From Ectothiorhodospiraceae bacterium BW-2 (GTDB taxonomy: Bacteria; Pseudomonadota; Gammaproteobacteria; Thiohalomonadales; Thiohalomonadaceae): a stretch of DNA of 64,000 bases. The position numbers were made by a program, and so were the translations under genes. The notes under the pieces were generated by a model. It had not been told where the DNA came from and searched no databases. It saw only the letters and a program-made list of their open reading frames with translations. This document shows positions 54,506-64,000 of the stretch, piece after piece (positions within the stretch are counted from its first letter, which is position 1; each line of letters starts with the position of its first letter). The stretch spans positions 744,001-808,000 of the forward strand of contig CP032507.1 of assembly GCA_008375315.1 (NCBI GenBank). The letters run 5' to 3'.

Positions 54506-55841
54506 TACCGACACCCTCACCCCACAACAGATCGTTGCCGAACTCGATAAACATATTATTGGCCAAGCCGCCGCTAAGCGGGCAGTGGCGATTGCGCTAC
54601 GAAACCGCTGGCGTCGTAGCTGCGTCGAAGAGTCGCTACGAGATGAGATTACCCCCAAAAACATCTTAATGATCGGACCGACCGGAGTCGGCAAGACCGA
54701 AATTGCCCGCCGCCTAGCCAAACTGGCCAACGCCCCGTTTATTAAAGTCGAAGCGACCAAATTTACCGAAGTCGGCTATGTCGGTCGCGATGTCGAATCG
54801 ATGATTCGCGATCTGGTCGATATCGCCATTAAAATGCTGCGCGAACAGGAGATGGTGCGAGTAGAAAATATCGCCTATGACGCCGCCGAAGAGCGCATTT
54901 TAGATAGTCTCCTCCCCCCAGCGCGAAATGAGAGTGAAGAGGAGGAGAACCAGTGGCGTCAAGAGAACCCCACGCGGCAAAAGTTTCGTAAAAAGCTACG
55001 AGAGGGCGATCTGGATGACAAAGAGATTGAAATCGAAGTAAGCTCCCCCTCCATCGGGGTTGAGATTATGGCCCCCCCCGGCATGGAGGAGATGACCAGC
55101 CAGCTCCAGAGCCTATTTCAAAATATGGGCAATAAAAGGAGCAGACGGCGCAAAATGAAGCTAGCCGATGCGCTTAAAAAGCTCACCGAAGAGGAGGCGG
55201 CCAAACGGGTTAACGAGGATGAGATTAAGCTCAAAGCGGTCGAAATGGTCGAGCAGAGCGGCATTATCTTTCTCGATGAGATCGATAAAATCACCAGCCG
55301 CTCCGAAATCAAAGGGGGCGATGTCTCCCGTGAGGGGGTACAGCGTGATCTACTACCGCTCGTCGAAGGCTCGACCGTCACCACTAAATATGGCATGGTC
55401 AAAACCGACCATATCCTCTTCATCGCCTCGGGGGCGTTTCATCTCGCTAAACCGTCCGATCTCATTCCAGAGCTACAGGGGCGGCTACCGATTCGGGTCG
55501 AACTAGAGGCGCTAGGAGTCAAGGAGTTTGTCCGCATTCTGACCGAACCTAACGCCTCACTGACCGAACAGTATCAGGCGCTACTCGCCACCGAAGCGGT
55601 CACGCTACACTTTAGCGAAGCGGGGTTGGCCCGTATCGCCGAAATCTCCTGGCAGGTTAACGAAGCGACCGAAAATATCGGAGCCCGCCGACTCCACACC
55701 GTACTAGAGCGGCTATTAGAGGAGATCTCATTTACCGCCACCGAACGACAAGGTCAAACCATCACCATCGACCGCGACTATGTCGATAACCAGCTTAGCG
55801 AACTGGCCGATGATGAAGATCTGACCCGCTACATTCTGTAG
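54498..55841 (+). CDS. hslU: ATP-dependent protease ATPase subunit HslU
   Basis: 447 residues (E. coli 443). It is an AAA+ unfoldase with Walker [18 protein letters not shown], Walker [15 protein letters not shown] and the arginine-finger region [18 protein letters not shown]. The pore motif lies in [13 protein letters not shown]. The intermediate domain (~110-230) is charged and variable as usual. The C-terminal DEDLTRYIL inserts into HslV. It directly follows and overlaps hslV. Confidence 0.98.
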   Translation: MINTDTLTPQQIVAELDKHIIGQAAAKRAVAIALRNRWRRSCVEESLRDEITPKNILMIGPTGVGKTEIARRLAKLANAPFIKVEATKFTEVGYVGRDVESMIRDLVDIAIKMLREQEMVRVENIAYDAAEERILDSLLPPARNESEEEENQWRQENPTRQKFRKKLREGDLDDKEIEIEVSSPSIGVEIMAPPGMEEMTSQLQSLFQNMGNKRSRRRKMKLADALKKLTEEEAAKRVNEDEIKLKAVEMVEQSGIIFLDEIDKITSRSEIKGGDVSREGVQRDLLPLVEGSTVTTKYGMVKTDHILFIASGAFHLAKPSDLIPELQGRLPIRVELEALGVKEFVRILTEPNASLTEQYQALLATEAVTLHFSEAGLARIAEISWQVNEATENIGARRLHTVLERLLEEISFTATERQGQTITIDRDYVDNQLSELADDEDLTRYIL

Positions 55842-55880
55842 CCAGCCCCCTTCCCCCTAACCAGATAGTATGAGATAGCG

Positions 55881-56255
55881 ATGAATAGACATATTCCAAC
55901 CGAAATTACCCTCCATAAACAGGCGCGTCAACTTGAACTCGCCTTTGATGATAACCAGCGCTTTCAGCTACCGTGCGAATTTTTACGGGTTTACTCCCCC
56001 TCGGCCGAGGTGCGTGGCCACGGCCCGGGTCAAGAGAGGCTGCAAGTTGGCAAAGAAGATGTTAATATCGAAAAGATTGAGCAGGTTGGCACCTATGCCA
56101 TTAGCATCACCTTCGATGATGGCCACGACAGCGGTATTTATGACTGGAACCTGCTCTACGACTACGGTGTGAACTACCTTAAATATTGGCAAGCCTACCT
56201 CGATAAGCTTGAAGCGGCTGGCCACAAACGCAAGGTCGCCACAGCGCAAACTTAA
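55881..56255 (+). CDS. DUF971 family protein (GBBH-like N-terminal domain)
   Basis: 124 residues. IPTEITLHKQARQLELAFDD, LPCEFLRVYSPSAEVRGHGP and ISITFDDGHDSGIYDWNLLY match DUF971, a small domain also found at the N-terminus of gamma-butyrobetaine hydroxylases. In gammaproteobacteria it is often encoded beside hslVU or ubiE, as here. It may bind a metal or Fe-S cofactor in some relatives. The specific role is unknown. The tail is basic (GHKRKVATAQT). Confidence 0.92.
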   Translation: MNRHIPTEITLHKQARQLELAFDDNQRFQLPCEFLRVYSPSAEVRGHGPGQERLQVGKEDVNIEKIEQVGTYAISITFDDGHDSGIYDWNLLYDYGVNYLKYWQAYLDKLEAAGHKRKVATAQT

Positions 56256-56283
56256 CCCCTACGGCACGATCTGAGGCAGAGAG

Positions 56284-57030
56284 ATGAGAGAGCAGACCAC
56301 CCATTTTGGTTTTGAGCAGGTCGCCACCGATGAGAAGGTGCGACGGGTTGCCGGCGTCTTCGACTCGGTTGCCGATAAATACGATCTCATGAACGATCTG
56401 ATGTCACTCGGCATCCACCGTCTCTGGAAACGCTTTACCATCGAAAAGAGCGGCGCTCGTCGTGGCCACCACATTCTCGATATTGCTGGCGGCACCGGCG
56501 ATCTCACCGCCCGCTTCGCCGATATTGTCGGCCCCTCAGGCTCAGTCACCCTAGCCGACATTAACGCCTCAATGCTCAATAATGGCCGCGAACGACTCAT
56601 CGATAGCGGCCATATCGGCAATATTCGCTATACCCAGGCTAACGCCGAACAGCTCCCCTTTGCCGATAACCAGTTCGATATTATTACCATCGCCTTCGGC
56701 CTACGCAATGTCACTGATAAAGAGGCGGCGCTACGCTCCATGGCGCGGGTAGTTAAACCGGGGGGGCGAGTGCTGATTTTAGAGTTCTCCAAGCCGACCT
56801 CGGCGCTACTCAATAAACTCTATGATCTCTACTCATTTCAGCTACTACCCCGCATCGGTCAGCTCGTTGCGAATGACGCCGATAGCTACCGCTATCTAGC
56901 CGAATCGATTCGAATGCACCCCGATCAAGCGACGATGCGCCAAATGGTGCTCGATCACGGCTTTGATGAGTGCGATGTTACCAACCTTAGTCAGGGCATT
57001 GTCGCCCTCCATCGCGGGTTTAAATATTAG
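56284..57030 (+). CDS. ubiE: Ubiquinone/menaquinone C-methyltransferase
   Basis: 248 residues. The SAM-binding [16 protein letters not shown] follows [20 protein letters not shown], and [17 protein letters not shown] and [14 protein letters not shown] are UbiE signatures. It methylates the C2 position of the benzoquinol ring (or demethylmenaquinol). A GAGAG-type site precedes the ATG. The stop is directly followed by ubiJ. With ubiJ and ubiB it forms the usual ubiquinone cluster. Confidence 0.97.
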   Translation: MREQTTHFGFEQVATDEKVRRVAGVFDSVADKYDLMNDLMSLGIHRLWKRFTIEKSGARRGHHILDIAGGTGDLTARFADIVGPSGSVTLADINASMLNNGRERLIDSGHIGNIRYTQANAEQLPFADNQFDIITIAFGLRNVTDKEAALRSMARVVKPGGRVLILEFSKPTSALLNKLYDLYSFQLLPRIGQLVANDADSYRYLAESIRMHPDQATMRQMVLDHGFDECDVTNLSQGIVALHRGFKY

Positions 57031-57633
57031 ATGTTCACCACCGCCCTCTGCGCCACGCTCGAACAGGGTCTGAACGCACTACTGCGGCTAGAGCCAGAGC
57101 TGCACCAACAGCTCGCCGAGCTAGAGGGGCGTACCTTACACCTTAAGCTCCAAGGAGTTGCGCTTAGCGCCACCCTTCGTTTCGGTCACCGCATCGAGAT
57201 CCTCTGTCACGACGACGGTCTAAGCGATGTCACCCTAAGCGGCCCACCGCTCGCCCTGTTGCGACTCATGCAGCAGCGCCCCGGCAGCGAGCTGTTTGGT
57301 AGCGGCGCGGTCGATATTCAAGGCGATGTCGCGCTAGTACAACAGCTACAGCAGATGATCGACCGAGCCGATATCGATCTTGAAGAGTGGCTATCGCATC
57401 TACTCGGCGATGCCCCAGCCCACACCCTCGGCCGCATGACCCGTTCGGTTACAAGGTGGTTGGCACAGAGCTACGCCGATCTACGCTACCAGAGCGAACA
57501 GTACCTCCACCACGAAACCGAACAGCTACCGCTGCGTTGGGAGGTGGATCAATTTATTGACGCAGTTGATAAGCTGCGTAACGATACCGATCGCCTAGAG
57601 GCGAGACTTAACCACTACCTCTCTAAAGGATAA
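57031..57633 (+). CDS. ubiJ: Ubiquinone biosynthesis accessory factor UbiJ (SCP2 domain)
   Basis: 200 residues beginning immediately after the ubiE stop. The SCP2-like lipid-binding domain covers the first ~110 residues (RLEPELHQQLAELEGRTLHL, VTLSGPPLALLRLM, GDVALVQQLQQMIDR). A helical C-terminus follows (EVDQFIDAVDKLRNDTDRLE). UbiJ holds the lipid intermediates for the soluble Ubi hydroxylase and methylase complex. Position between ubiE and ubiB supports the call. Confidence 0.94.
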   Translation: MFTTALCATLEQGLNALLRLEPELHQQLAELEGRTLHLKLQGVALSATLRFGHRIEILCHDDGLSDVTLSGPPLALLRLMQQRPGSELFGSGAVDIQGDVALVQQLQQMIDRADIDLEEWLSHLLGDAPAHTLGRMTRSVTRWLAQSYADLRYQSEQYLHHETEQLPLRWEVDQFIDAVDKLRNDTDRLEARLNHYLSKG

Positions 57634-57639
57634 TTGCCA

Positions 57640-57948
57640 ATGGCCACCTCTCTATTACAGCGCGCTCTCCCACTGCTGCCCCTCCTGCTACTACCGATCG
57701 TGGCGACGGCCGCCCCCAAACAGCCACCAGAGCGACCCGACATGATTAAAATGATGGATAACAACGGCGATGATAGCGTCAGCCTACAGGAGTTTACCGC
57801 TGCGGCCCAAAAACAGGCCGAGGAGGCATTTGGCCACATGGATCTCGACAGTAACGGCCAAATTAGTCGCGCCGAACTAGAGGAGCTAGATAAAATGATG
57901 CGCGAACAGTGGCAGCTACGACGCGAGCAGAGGGAGCGGCAGCCCTAA
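57640..57948 (+). CDS. Exported EF-hand protein inserted in the ubi operon
   Basis: 102 residues from the ATG at 57640 (AAGGA 9-13 bases upstream; the TTG at 57634 is less likely). A signal peptide (LLPLLLLPIVATA) precedes two EF-hand loops, DNNGDDSVSLQEF and DLDSNGQISRAEL, with the expected acidic ligands. The end is a charged helix (MREQWQLRREQRERQ). It is probably a periplasmic calcium-binding protein. It lies seven bases after ubiJ and ten before ubiB, so it is cotranscribed with quinone genes. I know of no role for such a protein in ubiquinone synthesis. Confidence 0.85.
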   Translation: MATSLLQRALPLLPLLLLPIVATAAPKQPPERPDMIKMMDNNGDDSVSLQEFTAAAQKQAEEAFGHMDLDSNGQISRAELEELDKMMREQWQLRREQRERQP

Positions 57949-57957
57949 CGGTCGCCG

Positions 57958-59607
57958 ATGGCCCCCGGAGAGCTGTGGCGCATCCTCTTTATCGGCTGGA
58001 CCTTCCTACGGCACGGTCTGGATGAGCTGCTATTTGCCACCCCCCTATTTCGTCCCATCCACTTTTTGCGCTGGACACTCTGGTGGCACTGGCTTAGACG
58101 AGATCGAAAACTGGGTAATCGCGGTGAGAGGATCCGCTGTGCCTTAGAAGATCTCGGCCCTATCTTCGTCAAATTTGGCCAAATCCTCTCCACTCGTCGC
58201 GATCTACTCCCCGACGATATCGCCACCGAGCTCATCAAACTACAAGATAGAGTCCCCCCCTTCTCCGGCGAAGTGGCGCGCAAAATCATCGAAAAGGCGT
58301 ATCAGCAGCCACTAGAGAAGATCTTCAAACAGTTCGAGACCACCCCACTCGCCTCGGCCTCCATCGCCCAAGTCCACTGCGCCACCCTCCATGATGGCAC
58401 CCCTGTGGTGGTCAAGGTGATCCGTCCCTCAATCGATAAGGTGATTCGGCGCGACATCGGCCTGCTCTATACCCTCGCCCACAGCGTACAGCGCTACTGG
58501 TCGGAGGGGGCACGACTCCATCCGGTAGAGGTGGTGCGCGAATTTGAGAAAAATCTGCTCGATGAGCTCGATCTACTGCGCGAAGCGGCCTCAGCGACCC
58601 AAATAAAGCGTAACTTCGCTAACTCCGAGCTACTCTATGTCCCCGAAATCTACTGGCCTTGGTGTCGTAAGCAGGTGATGGTGATGGAGCGAATTAACGG
58701 CATTCCGATTGGCGATATTGCCGCGCTAAGAGCCGCTGGAGTGAACTTTAAACAGCTAGCCGAGAGAGGGGTGGAGATCTTCTTTACCCAAGTCTTTGAG
58801 CACAACTTCTTTCACGCCGATATGCATCCTGGCAACATCTTCGTCTCGGCCGAAGAGCACCACTATCTGGCGATCGACTTTGGCATTGTCGGCACCCTAA
58901 GCCCCGACGATAAGCGCTATCTAGCTGAAAACTTCCTCGCCTTCTTTAAACGCGACTATCAACGGGTAGCGGAGCTCCATGTCGAGTCGGGTTGGGTGCC
59001 CAAACATACCCGAGTCGATGAGTTTGAGGCGGCGATTCGTACCGTCTGTGAGCCGATCTTTGAAAAACCGCTACAGGAGATCTCCTTCGGTCAGCTACTG
59101 CTACGGCTATTTCAGACCGCTCGCCGCTTCAATATGGAGGTACAGCCGCAGCTAGTGCTGCTGCAAAAGACGCTGCTCAATATCGAAGGGTTAGGACGAC
59201 AACTCTACCCTGAACTCGATCTGTGGCAGACCGCCAAACCCTTTTTAGAGCGCTGGATGGATGAACAGCTCGGAGTACGGGCAGTCGTCGCTCGGGTGAA
59301 ACGGGCCTTTCCCCGCTGGAACGAAACCGCAGCCGATATGCCGATGCTTATTCACGACACCCTACAGCAGGCGACCCACGGTAAGCTACAGTTACAACTG
59401 CACGAACAGAGCCTAAATAAAATTCAACAGATCCTAGAGCAGACTCAGCGTCGTACCGCGTCAACCATTATGGCCGCAGCGCTCATTATTAGCGCAACGG
59501 TATTAATGGGGTTACAGAGCTACTATCAACCTAGCGCCGCCGGCGTACCGCTATTAAGTTGGCTGATGGGGATAGCTGGGGGGGTGCTCTATTTTCGGGG
59601 GCGCTAA
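57958..59607 (+). CDS. ubiB: Ubiquinone biosynthesis regulatory kinase-like protein UbiB
   Basis: 549 residues (E. coli 546). It is an atypical kinase of the ABC1/COQ8 family with the KxGQ motif in [17 protein letters not shown], the Ala-rich loop ASASIAQVH, the catalytic HADMHPGN and the metal motif AIDFGIVG. Two hydrophobic helices at the end (from [15 protein letters not shown]) anchor it to the inner membrane. It is thought to act as an ATPase helping extract lipid quinone intermediates. It ends 22 bases before the convergent valS. Confidence 0.97.
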   Translation: MAPGELWRILFIGWTFLRHGLDELLFATPLFRPIHFLRWTLWWHWLRRDRKLGNRGERIRCALEDLGPIFVKFGQILSTRRDLLPDDIATELIKLQDRVPPFSGEVARKIIEKAYQQPLEKIFKQFETTPLASASIAQVHCATLHDGTPVVVKVIRPSIDKVIRRDIGLLYTLAHSVQRYWSEGARLHPVEVVREFEKNLLDELDLLREAASATQIKRNFANSELLYVPEIYWPWCRKQVMVMERINGIPIGDIAALRAAGVNFKQLAERGVEIFFTQVFEHNFFHADMHPGNIFVSAEEHHYLAIDFGIVGTLSPDDKRYLAENFLAFFKRDYQRVAELHVESGWVPKHTRVDEFEAAIRTVCEPIFEKPLQEISFGQLLLRLFQTARRFNMEVQPQLVLLQKTLLNIEGLGRQLYPELDLWQTAKPFLERWMDEQLGVRAVVARVKRAFPRWNETAADMPMLIHDTLQQATHGKLQLQLHEQSLNKIQQILEQTQRRTASTIMAAALIISATVLMGLQSYYQPSAAGVPLLSWLMGIAGGVLYFRGR

Positions 59608-59629
59608 ACCGGCACCAGTTACGAGTTGA

Positions 59630-62404
59630 CTAAAGCTGTCGAATCCTCTCCGACTGCTGCTGTAACTGTCGCAGAGAGCCTTCGGCATCGGCCAGTTTCG
59701 CCTGCTCGTTAGCCACCACCGCCTCGGGAGCATTGGCCGTAAAGTTGGCGTTACCTAGTTTGCCTCGCAGCCGTTTGACCTCCTGCTCTAGCTTGGCCAC
59801 CTGCTTACCGAGTCGCTCCAGTTCAGCTCCCTTATCAATCAGCCCCGCCATGGGGACCAGTAGCTGCATCTCGCCGACTAGAGAGGTCGCCGACTCCGGT
59901 GACTCCTGTTCCGGCTCTAGCCAGATAATTTGCTCTAGTTTGGCTAGCTTGAGCAGCAGCGGGCGGTAGCTATGCAACCATTCGCTATCCTGTGCCGAAC
60001 CGTTGTTAAGATAGATAGTCAGTGGCTTGCTAGGAGCGATATTCATACCCGAACGGATTTTTCGCACCCCAACCACCACTGCCATCAGCCACTCCACTTC
60101 AGCCTCCGCCTCGGTATCGATGAGCGCCTCATTCGACTTAGGATAGGGTTGTAGCATCACCGTCTCACCCCTCACTGCGGCTAGGGGGGCCACCTTTTGC
60201 CAAATCTCTTCGGTCAGATAGGGCATTAACGGGTGAGTTAGCCGCATCATCTGCTCTAGCACCTGCACTAGCGTACGGCGGGTGCCTCGTTTAAGCGCGG
60301 CAGAGCTCTCCGCGCTATTGAGGATCGGCTTGCTTAGCTCCAGATACCAGTCGCAGTAGATATTCCAGCTAAACTCATAGAGGCTTTGCGCCACCAGATC
60401 GAGCCGATAGTCGGCCATCGCCTTGTGAATCGTGGCGATGGTCTGTTGTAGCTTCGATAATATCCAGCGATCAGGCGACGATAACTCGATCTCTCCCCCC
60501 TGCTGGCCGCAATCTTCGCCCTCCACATTCATTAGTACAAATCGAGCCGCATTCCAGAGCTTGTTACAGAAGTTACGATACCCCTCCACTCGACCTAAAT
60601 CGAAGTTAATATCGCGACCGGTGGAGGCGAGTGAGGCGAAGGTAAAGCGCAGCGCGTCGGTGCCGAAAGCGGGGATCCCTTTGGGAAACTCTTTACGGGT
60701 GAGCTGCTCTATCTTTGCCGCCATCTCGGGCTGCATCAGGCCACTGGTACGCTTTTTAAGCAGCGATTCGAGATCGATACCATCAATCAGATCAATTGGA
60801 TCGAGCACATTGCCCTTCGACTTGGACATCTTCTGGCCGTGGGCATCGCGCACCAGTCCATGGATATAGATATCGCGAAACGGTACCTGTCCCTCCATAA
60901 ACTTCATTCCGAACATCACCATACGGGCGACCCAGAAGAAGATAATATCGAAACCGGTCACCAGTACCGACGTGGGATAGAACTGCCGCAGTCGCTGCTC
61001 ATCATGGGGCCATCCGAGGGTGGAGAAGGGCCACAGTGCCGAGGAGAACCAAGTATCAAGCACATCCTCATCTTGGTGTAGTCGCAGCTCGACGCTGAGT
61101 TGATACTTCACTCTCGCCTCTGACTCGCTACGGGCGACATAGATATTGCCCGCCTCATCGTACCAAGCGGGAATACGGTGCCCCCACCAAATTTGGCGCG
61201 AAATACACCAATCTTCGATATGACGCATCCACTCAAAGTAGGTGTTCTTCCAGTTATCGGGCACAAATCGTATCGTCCCCTGCTCTACCGCCCGAATCGC
61301 GGGCTCGGCGAGCGGTGCCGTATTCACAAACCACTGATCGGTCAAAAGAGGCTCAATCACTGAGTGGCTGCGATCCCCACGAGGTACCATTAGGGTGTGA
61401 TCATCGATCTTCTCTAGCAGCCCCTGCTGCTTTAGATCATAGATAATCTCATCCCGCGCCTCATAACGATCTAGCCCCCGATAGCGCTCAGGGCCATTCT
61501 CATTAATTTTGGCATCCACTGTGAGAATATTGATTAACGCTAACTGGTGGCGCTGCCCCATCGCATAGTCGTTAAAGTCGTGCGCTGGGGTGATTTTGAC
61601 ACAGCCTGTTCCAAACTCGGGATCGACATAGTCATCGGCAATGATCGGAATCTCCCGCCCGACTAGCGGTAGCTTGACCATTTTGCCGATGAGATGTTGA
61701 TAGCGCTCATCGTCAGGGTGAACCGCTACCGCACTATCGCCTAGCATCGTTTCGGGGCGAGTTGTGGCGACGATTAGATAGCCCGACTCATCGCTTAACG
61801 GATAGCGCATGTGCCATAGATGCCCCCGCTCCTCGCTAGCGACCACTTCGAGATCTGATACAGCGGTATGCAGTACCGGATCCCAGTTGACCAGCCGCTT
61901 GCCTCGATAGATTAACCCCTCATCGTAGAGGCGCACAAAGACCTCTTTGACCGCCTCAGAGAGCCCCTCATCCATGGTAAAGCGCTCATGCCCCCAATCC
62001 ACTGAGGAGCCGAGTCGGCGCAGTTGGCGGGTAATGTTGCCCCCCGACTCCCCCTTCCACTGCCACACTCGCTCCATAAAGGCCTCTCGCCCCAAATCGT
62101 GGCGACTCTTCCCCTCAGCGGCGAGCTGGCGTTCAACCACCATTTGGGTCGCAATGCCGGCATGATCTGTTCCTGGCTGCCATAGGGTATTATCGCCACA
62201 CATACGGTGATAGCGGATGAGGGTATCCATCACGGTATTATTGAAGCCGTGCCCCATGTGGAGGCTACCGGTCACATTCGGCGGCGGAATCATAATGGAG
62301 TAAGCGGGCGCACCGCTCTTTTGTGAGGGGGCAAAGTAGTGACGGCTCTCCCACTGCTGGTACCAGCGCTGCTCTATCGATTCGGGGGTATAGGTTTTGT
62401 CCAT
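59630..62404 (-). CDS. valS: Valyl-tRNA synthetase
   Basis: 924 residues, class-I synthetase. The HIGH motif appears as [16 protein letters not shown] and KMSKS as [14 protein letters not shown]. The editing domain ([19 protein letters not shown]) and [14 protein letters not shown] zinc-region sequence are present. The C-terminal coiled coil ([19 protein letters not shown]) is the ValRS tRNA-binding arm. It follows ppk2 on the minus strand with a 33-bp gap. Confidence 0.98.
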   Translation of the reverse strand: MDKTYTPESIEQRWYQQWESRHYFAPSQKSGAPAYSIMIPPPNVTGSLHMGHGFNNTVMDTLIRYHRMCGDNTLWQPGTDHAGIATQMVVERQLAAEGKSRHDLGREAFMERVWQWKGESGGNITRQLRRLGSSVDWGHERFTMDEGLSEAVKEVFVRLYDEGLIYRGKRLVNWDPVLHTAVSDLEVVASEERGHLWHMRYPLSDESGYLIVATTRPETMLGDSAVAVHPDDERYQHLIGKMVKLPLVGREIPIIADDYVDPEFGTGCVKITPAHDFNDYAMGQRHQLALINILTVDAKINENGPERYRGLDRYEARDEIIYDLKQQGLLEKIDDHTLMVPRGDRSHSVIEPLLTDQWFVNTAPLAEPAIRAVEQGTIRFVPDNWKNTYFEWMRHIEDWCISRQIWWGHRIPAWYDEAGNIYVARSESEARVKYQLSVELRLHQDEDVLDTWFSSALWPFSTLGWPHDEQRLRQFYPTSVLVTGFDIIFFWVARMVMFGMKFMEGQVPFRDIYIHGLVRDAHGQKMSKSKGNVLDPIDLIDGIDLESLLKKRTSGLMQPEMAAKIEQLTRKEFPKGIPAFGTDALRFTFASLASTGRDINFDLGRVEGYRNFCNKLWNAARFVLMNVEGEDCGQQGGEIELSSPDRWILSKLQQTIATIHKAMADYRLDLVAQSLYEFSWNIYCDWYLELSKPILNSAESSAALKRGTRRTLVQVLEQMMRLTHPLMPYLTEEIWQKVAPLAAVRGETVMLQPYPKSNEALIDTEAEAEVEWLMAVVVGVRKIRSGMNIAPSKPLTIYLNNGSAQDSEWLHSYRPLLLKLAKLEQIIWLEPEQESPESATSLVGEMQLLVPMAGLIDKGAELERLGKQVAKLEQEVKRLRGKLGNANFTANAPEAVVANEQAKLADAEGSLRQLQQQSERIRQL

Positions 62405-62437
62405 AGATACCTTTTCGCAGTTAACTTAATAACGGAG

Positions 62438-63361
62438 TTAGCCGGTAAATTTACCACTGGAGATCCGCTGCGCCTCCATGAGCTCAATTTCGCGCGAACC
62501 GGAGATGACAATACGCGAGTCAGGCACATAGTCGAGCACCGGATCACGGCCATTGTAGTTAATAGAGTTTAGAATCACCTTCATCGCATTAAGTCGGGCG
62601 GCGTGTTTATCGTTCGAACGAATAATTGTCCACGGCGTCACGGTGGTATTGGTCCGTTTTAACATCTCATATTTAACTTTGGTAAAGTCATCCCAGCGAT
62701 CTTGCGCCTGTAGGTCAACTTCAGAGAGTTTCCACTGCCGTAGCGCATCGGTCTTGCGCCGCTCAAAGCGATTCGCCTGCTCCTCCTTGGTGACGCTAAA
62801 ATAGAGTTTAATGAGCGTGATCCCCTGTTTAACAAAGTCCTTCTCAAACCCCGTCACTCCCTGCATAAAATCCTCATACTCGACATCGCTACAGAAGCCG
62901 AAGACCCGTTCGACCATGGCGCGGTTATACCAGCTTCTATCGAACATCACGATCTCTCCTGCATGGGGAAATTGGGAGATATACTTCTGATAGTACCATT
63001 GGGTACGCTGCTCCTCGGTCGGTTTACCTAGGGCGACAATACGGTAGTGCTTTTCGTTCATATAGCGCGAGACGCGTCGAATGGTGCCCCCCTTACCGGC
63101 GGCATCACGACCTTCAAAGATGATAATCATCTTGCGCTGCTCATGCTCTAGATGCTGCTGTAGTTTAATGAGTTCGGCCTGATAGGGCTTAAGCTGCTTC
63201 TCCTGCTGACGGCGGATAACCGCCTTTTTCTTCTCATTTTTAAGCCTGCGATTCTCCTCTTTTAACTGTAGAATCTGCGCTTGTAGCTCCTCATAACTCA
63301 ATTCGGGCTCCTCTCTAGCGATATTTTCAGCCCGATTGATCTCAGTTGTGTCACTCATCAT
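62438..63361 (-). CDS. ppk2: Polyphosphate kinase 2 family protein
   Basis: 307 residues. Walker A is FEGRDAAGKGGTIRRV, Walker B is MFDRSWYNRAMVERV and the lid region is RFERRKTDALRQWKLSEVD. One kinase domain makes it class I, the type that usually phosphorylates nucleoside diphosphates with polyphosphate. A coiled helical N-terminus (~25-70) precedes the domain. It lies between the small lipoprotein gene and valS. Substrate preference (ADP or GDP) is not readable. Confidence 0.94.
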   Translation of the reverse strand: MMSDTTEINRAENIAREEPELSYEELQAQILQLKEENRRLKNEKKKAVIRRQQEKQLKPYQAELIKLQQHLEHEQRKMIIIFEGRDAAGKGGTIRRVSRYMNEKHYRIVALGKPTEEQRTQWYYQKYISQFPHAGEIVMFDRSWYNRAMVERVFGFCSDVEYEDFMQGVTGFEKDFVKQGITLIKLYFSVTKEEQANRFERRKTDALRQWKLSEVDLQAQDRWDDFTKVKYEMLKRTNTTVTPWTIIRSNDKHAARLNAMKVILNSINYNGRDPVLDYVPDSRIVISGSREIELMEAQRISSGKFTG

Positions 63362-63392
63362 CTCTCTCCTGCCCTATCGGCTCTAAATCTAA

Positions 63393-63692
63393 TTACTCGG
63401 TTAACTCTTCGATATAGGTTCGCCCTATCGGGGTCTGGACATAGACCTTTTTACCTCCGTTATCACGCGACCAGAAGTAGTAGTAGCCCTTCTCCGGCTC
63501 ACTGGTTACTTTGCCCGATCTCACTATCCAACTTTTACTATGTTCGCCATCGGCGTAGGTGACCCGATAGTCCCCCTCTAGCCAAGTGACTGCGGCTCGA
63601 CCGATACGATTTTGCTGCTCTTCGGAGCAGCCCGAAAGCCACAGCGCTAACAGAGCGGTTACGATTAACAGCCGTTTCGATAACAGATACAT
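63393..63692 (-). CDS. Small lipoprotein of unknown function
   Basis: 99 residues. The lipobox LWLSGC puts the lipidated Cys at about residue 22. The rest is a compact charged domain (RVTYADGEHSKSWIVRSGKV, YYYFWSRDNGGKKVYVQTPI) of unrecognised family, probably periplasmic. GGAGGG lies 10-15 bases before the ATG. It starts four bases after the gatB stop and precedes ppk2 by 31 bases, suggesting one transcript. Confidence 0.78.
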   Translation of the reverse strand: MYLLSKRLLIVTALLALWLSGCSEEQQNRIGRAAVTWLEGDYRVTYADGEHSKSWIVRSGKVTSEPEKGYYYFWSRDNGGKKVYVQTPIGRTYIEELTE

Positions 63693-63696
63693 AACG

Positions 63697-64000
63697 CTAT
63701 CCCTCCAATTTCTGTTTTAACAACTGGTTGACCTGAGCGGGATTGGCTTTCCCCTGAGTCGCCTTCATCACTTGGCCGACAAAGTAGCCGATCATTTTAC
63801 TCCGTTTGGCCTCTTCGGCCTGACGATAGTTTTCAACCTGCTGCGGGCTATTGGCGATAAGGGTGTCGATAACTCCCGCTAAGGCTCCGCTGTCGGTAAT
63901 CTGTTTTAACCCCTTGGCCTCAATTATCGCATCGGCCTCTCCTCCCGCTTGCCACATCGCCTCAAACACCTGTTTGGCAAGGTTGCCAGAGATCGTATGA
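63697..64000 (-). CDS. gatB: Aspartyl/glutamyl-tRNA amidotransferase subunit B, C-terminal part (cut by window edge)
   Basis: The frame is open to the window edge. [38 protein letters not shown] and [20 protein letters not shown], then [11 protein letters not shown], form the GatB/YqeY tRNA-binding tail. GatCAB amidates Glu-tRNA(Gln) or Asp-tRNA(Asn). Its presence implies that at least one of the Gln/Asn tRNAs is charged indirectly. The catalytic kinase domain is outside the window. Confidence 0.95.
   Translation of the reverse strand, partial: HTISGNLAKQVFEAMWQAGGEADAIIEAKGLKQITDSGALAGVIDTLIANSPQQVENYRQAEEAKRSKMIGYFVGQVMKATQGKANPAQVNQLLKQKLEG

Overview
The window reads as a chromosomal segment of a gammaproteobacterium. 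Supporting signs are the dapF-DUF484-xerC, hslVU-DUF971-ubiE-ubiJ-ubiB and selU/argA gene sets, GlmU, class-I PPK2 and TrhP (YegQ). The split P-protein (GcvPA/GcvPB), the rubrerythrin/Fe-S/DUF3501 trio and the many sensory or c-di-GMP proteins fit a free-living respiring species, perhaps a sulfur oxidiser. That lifestyle is an inference; no sulfur-oxidation gene lies in the window. Both ends cut through genes: selU on the left and gatB on the right.

Layout. (1) 1-10.8 kb, all minus strand: hisC, glutamate dehydrogenase, a histidine kinase with an eroded ATPase domain, lipA, gcvT, gcvH, gcvPA, gcvPB, argA and partial selU. The lipoyl synthase that arms GcvH sits with the glycine cleavage genes. 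(2) 11.1-12.7 kb: a GAF/HD-GYP protein. (3) 12.6-22.3 kb, minus strand, visibly richer in A+T: five exported or calcium-loop proteins. They are a thrombospondin-type-3-repeat protein with a C-terminal sorting-like tail, a 1322-residue lipoprotein, an EF-hand-like protein, a Thr-rich repeat lipoprotein broken by an exact 256-bp tandem duplication, and a 725-residue secreted protein. (4) 22.7-28.5 kb: hrpA, a UbiA-family prenyltransferase and a degenerate GGDEF protein that keeps its I-site. (5) 28.6-32.1 kb: cca, rplU, rpmA, pyk. (6) 32.2-33.4 kb: a small SET-domain protein and a decayed PLP decarboxylase. (7) 33.4-39.1 kb: a metalloid/redox island with arsJ, its partner GAPDH, a metallo-beta-lactamase-fold protein, a CSCSS-motif permease, an AhpD-like Cys-tail protein, a small thioredoxin-like protein and a SigZ-like sigma factor. 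A 92-bp MITE with IS66-type hallmarks sits inside it. (8) 39.2-42.4 kb: tRNA with CAU anticodon, two paralogous membrane-anchored coiled-coil proteins, glmU and a SlyD-like isomerase. (9) 42.5-45.5 kb: dapF, DUF484, xerC, a FliL-like protein. (10) 45.5-49.8 kb: DUF3501, Fe-S protein, rubrerythrin, and a chemoreceptor with a zinc-binding CZB tail. (11) 49.9-59.6 kb: bcp, a PIN-PhoH ATPase, trhP, mlaC, hslVU, DUF971, ubiE, ubiJ, an EF-hand protein inserted in the ubi run, and ubiB. (12) 59.6-64 kb, minus: valS, ppk2, a small lipoprotein and the gatB C-terminus.

Most of the window is ordinary core metabolism. The parts most worth attention are the extracellular cluster of region 3, the MITE and arsenic-type island of region 7, the paired coiled-coil proteins of region 8, and several enzymes that seem to have lost catalysis but kept ligand-binding or dimerisation parts.
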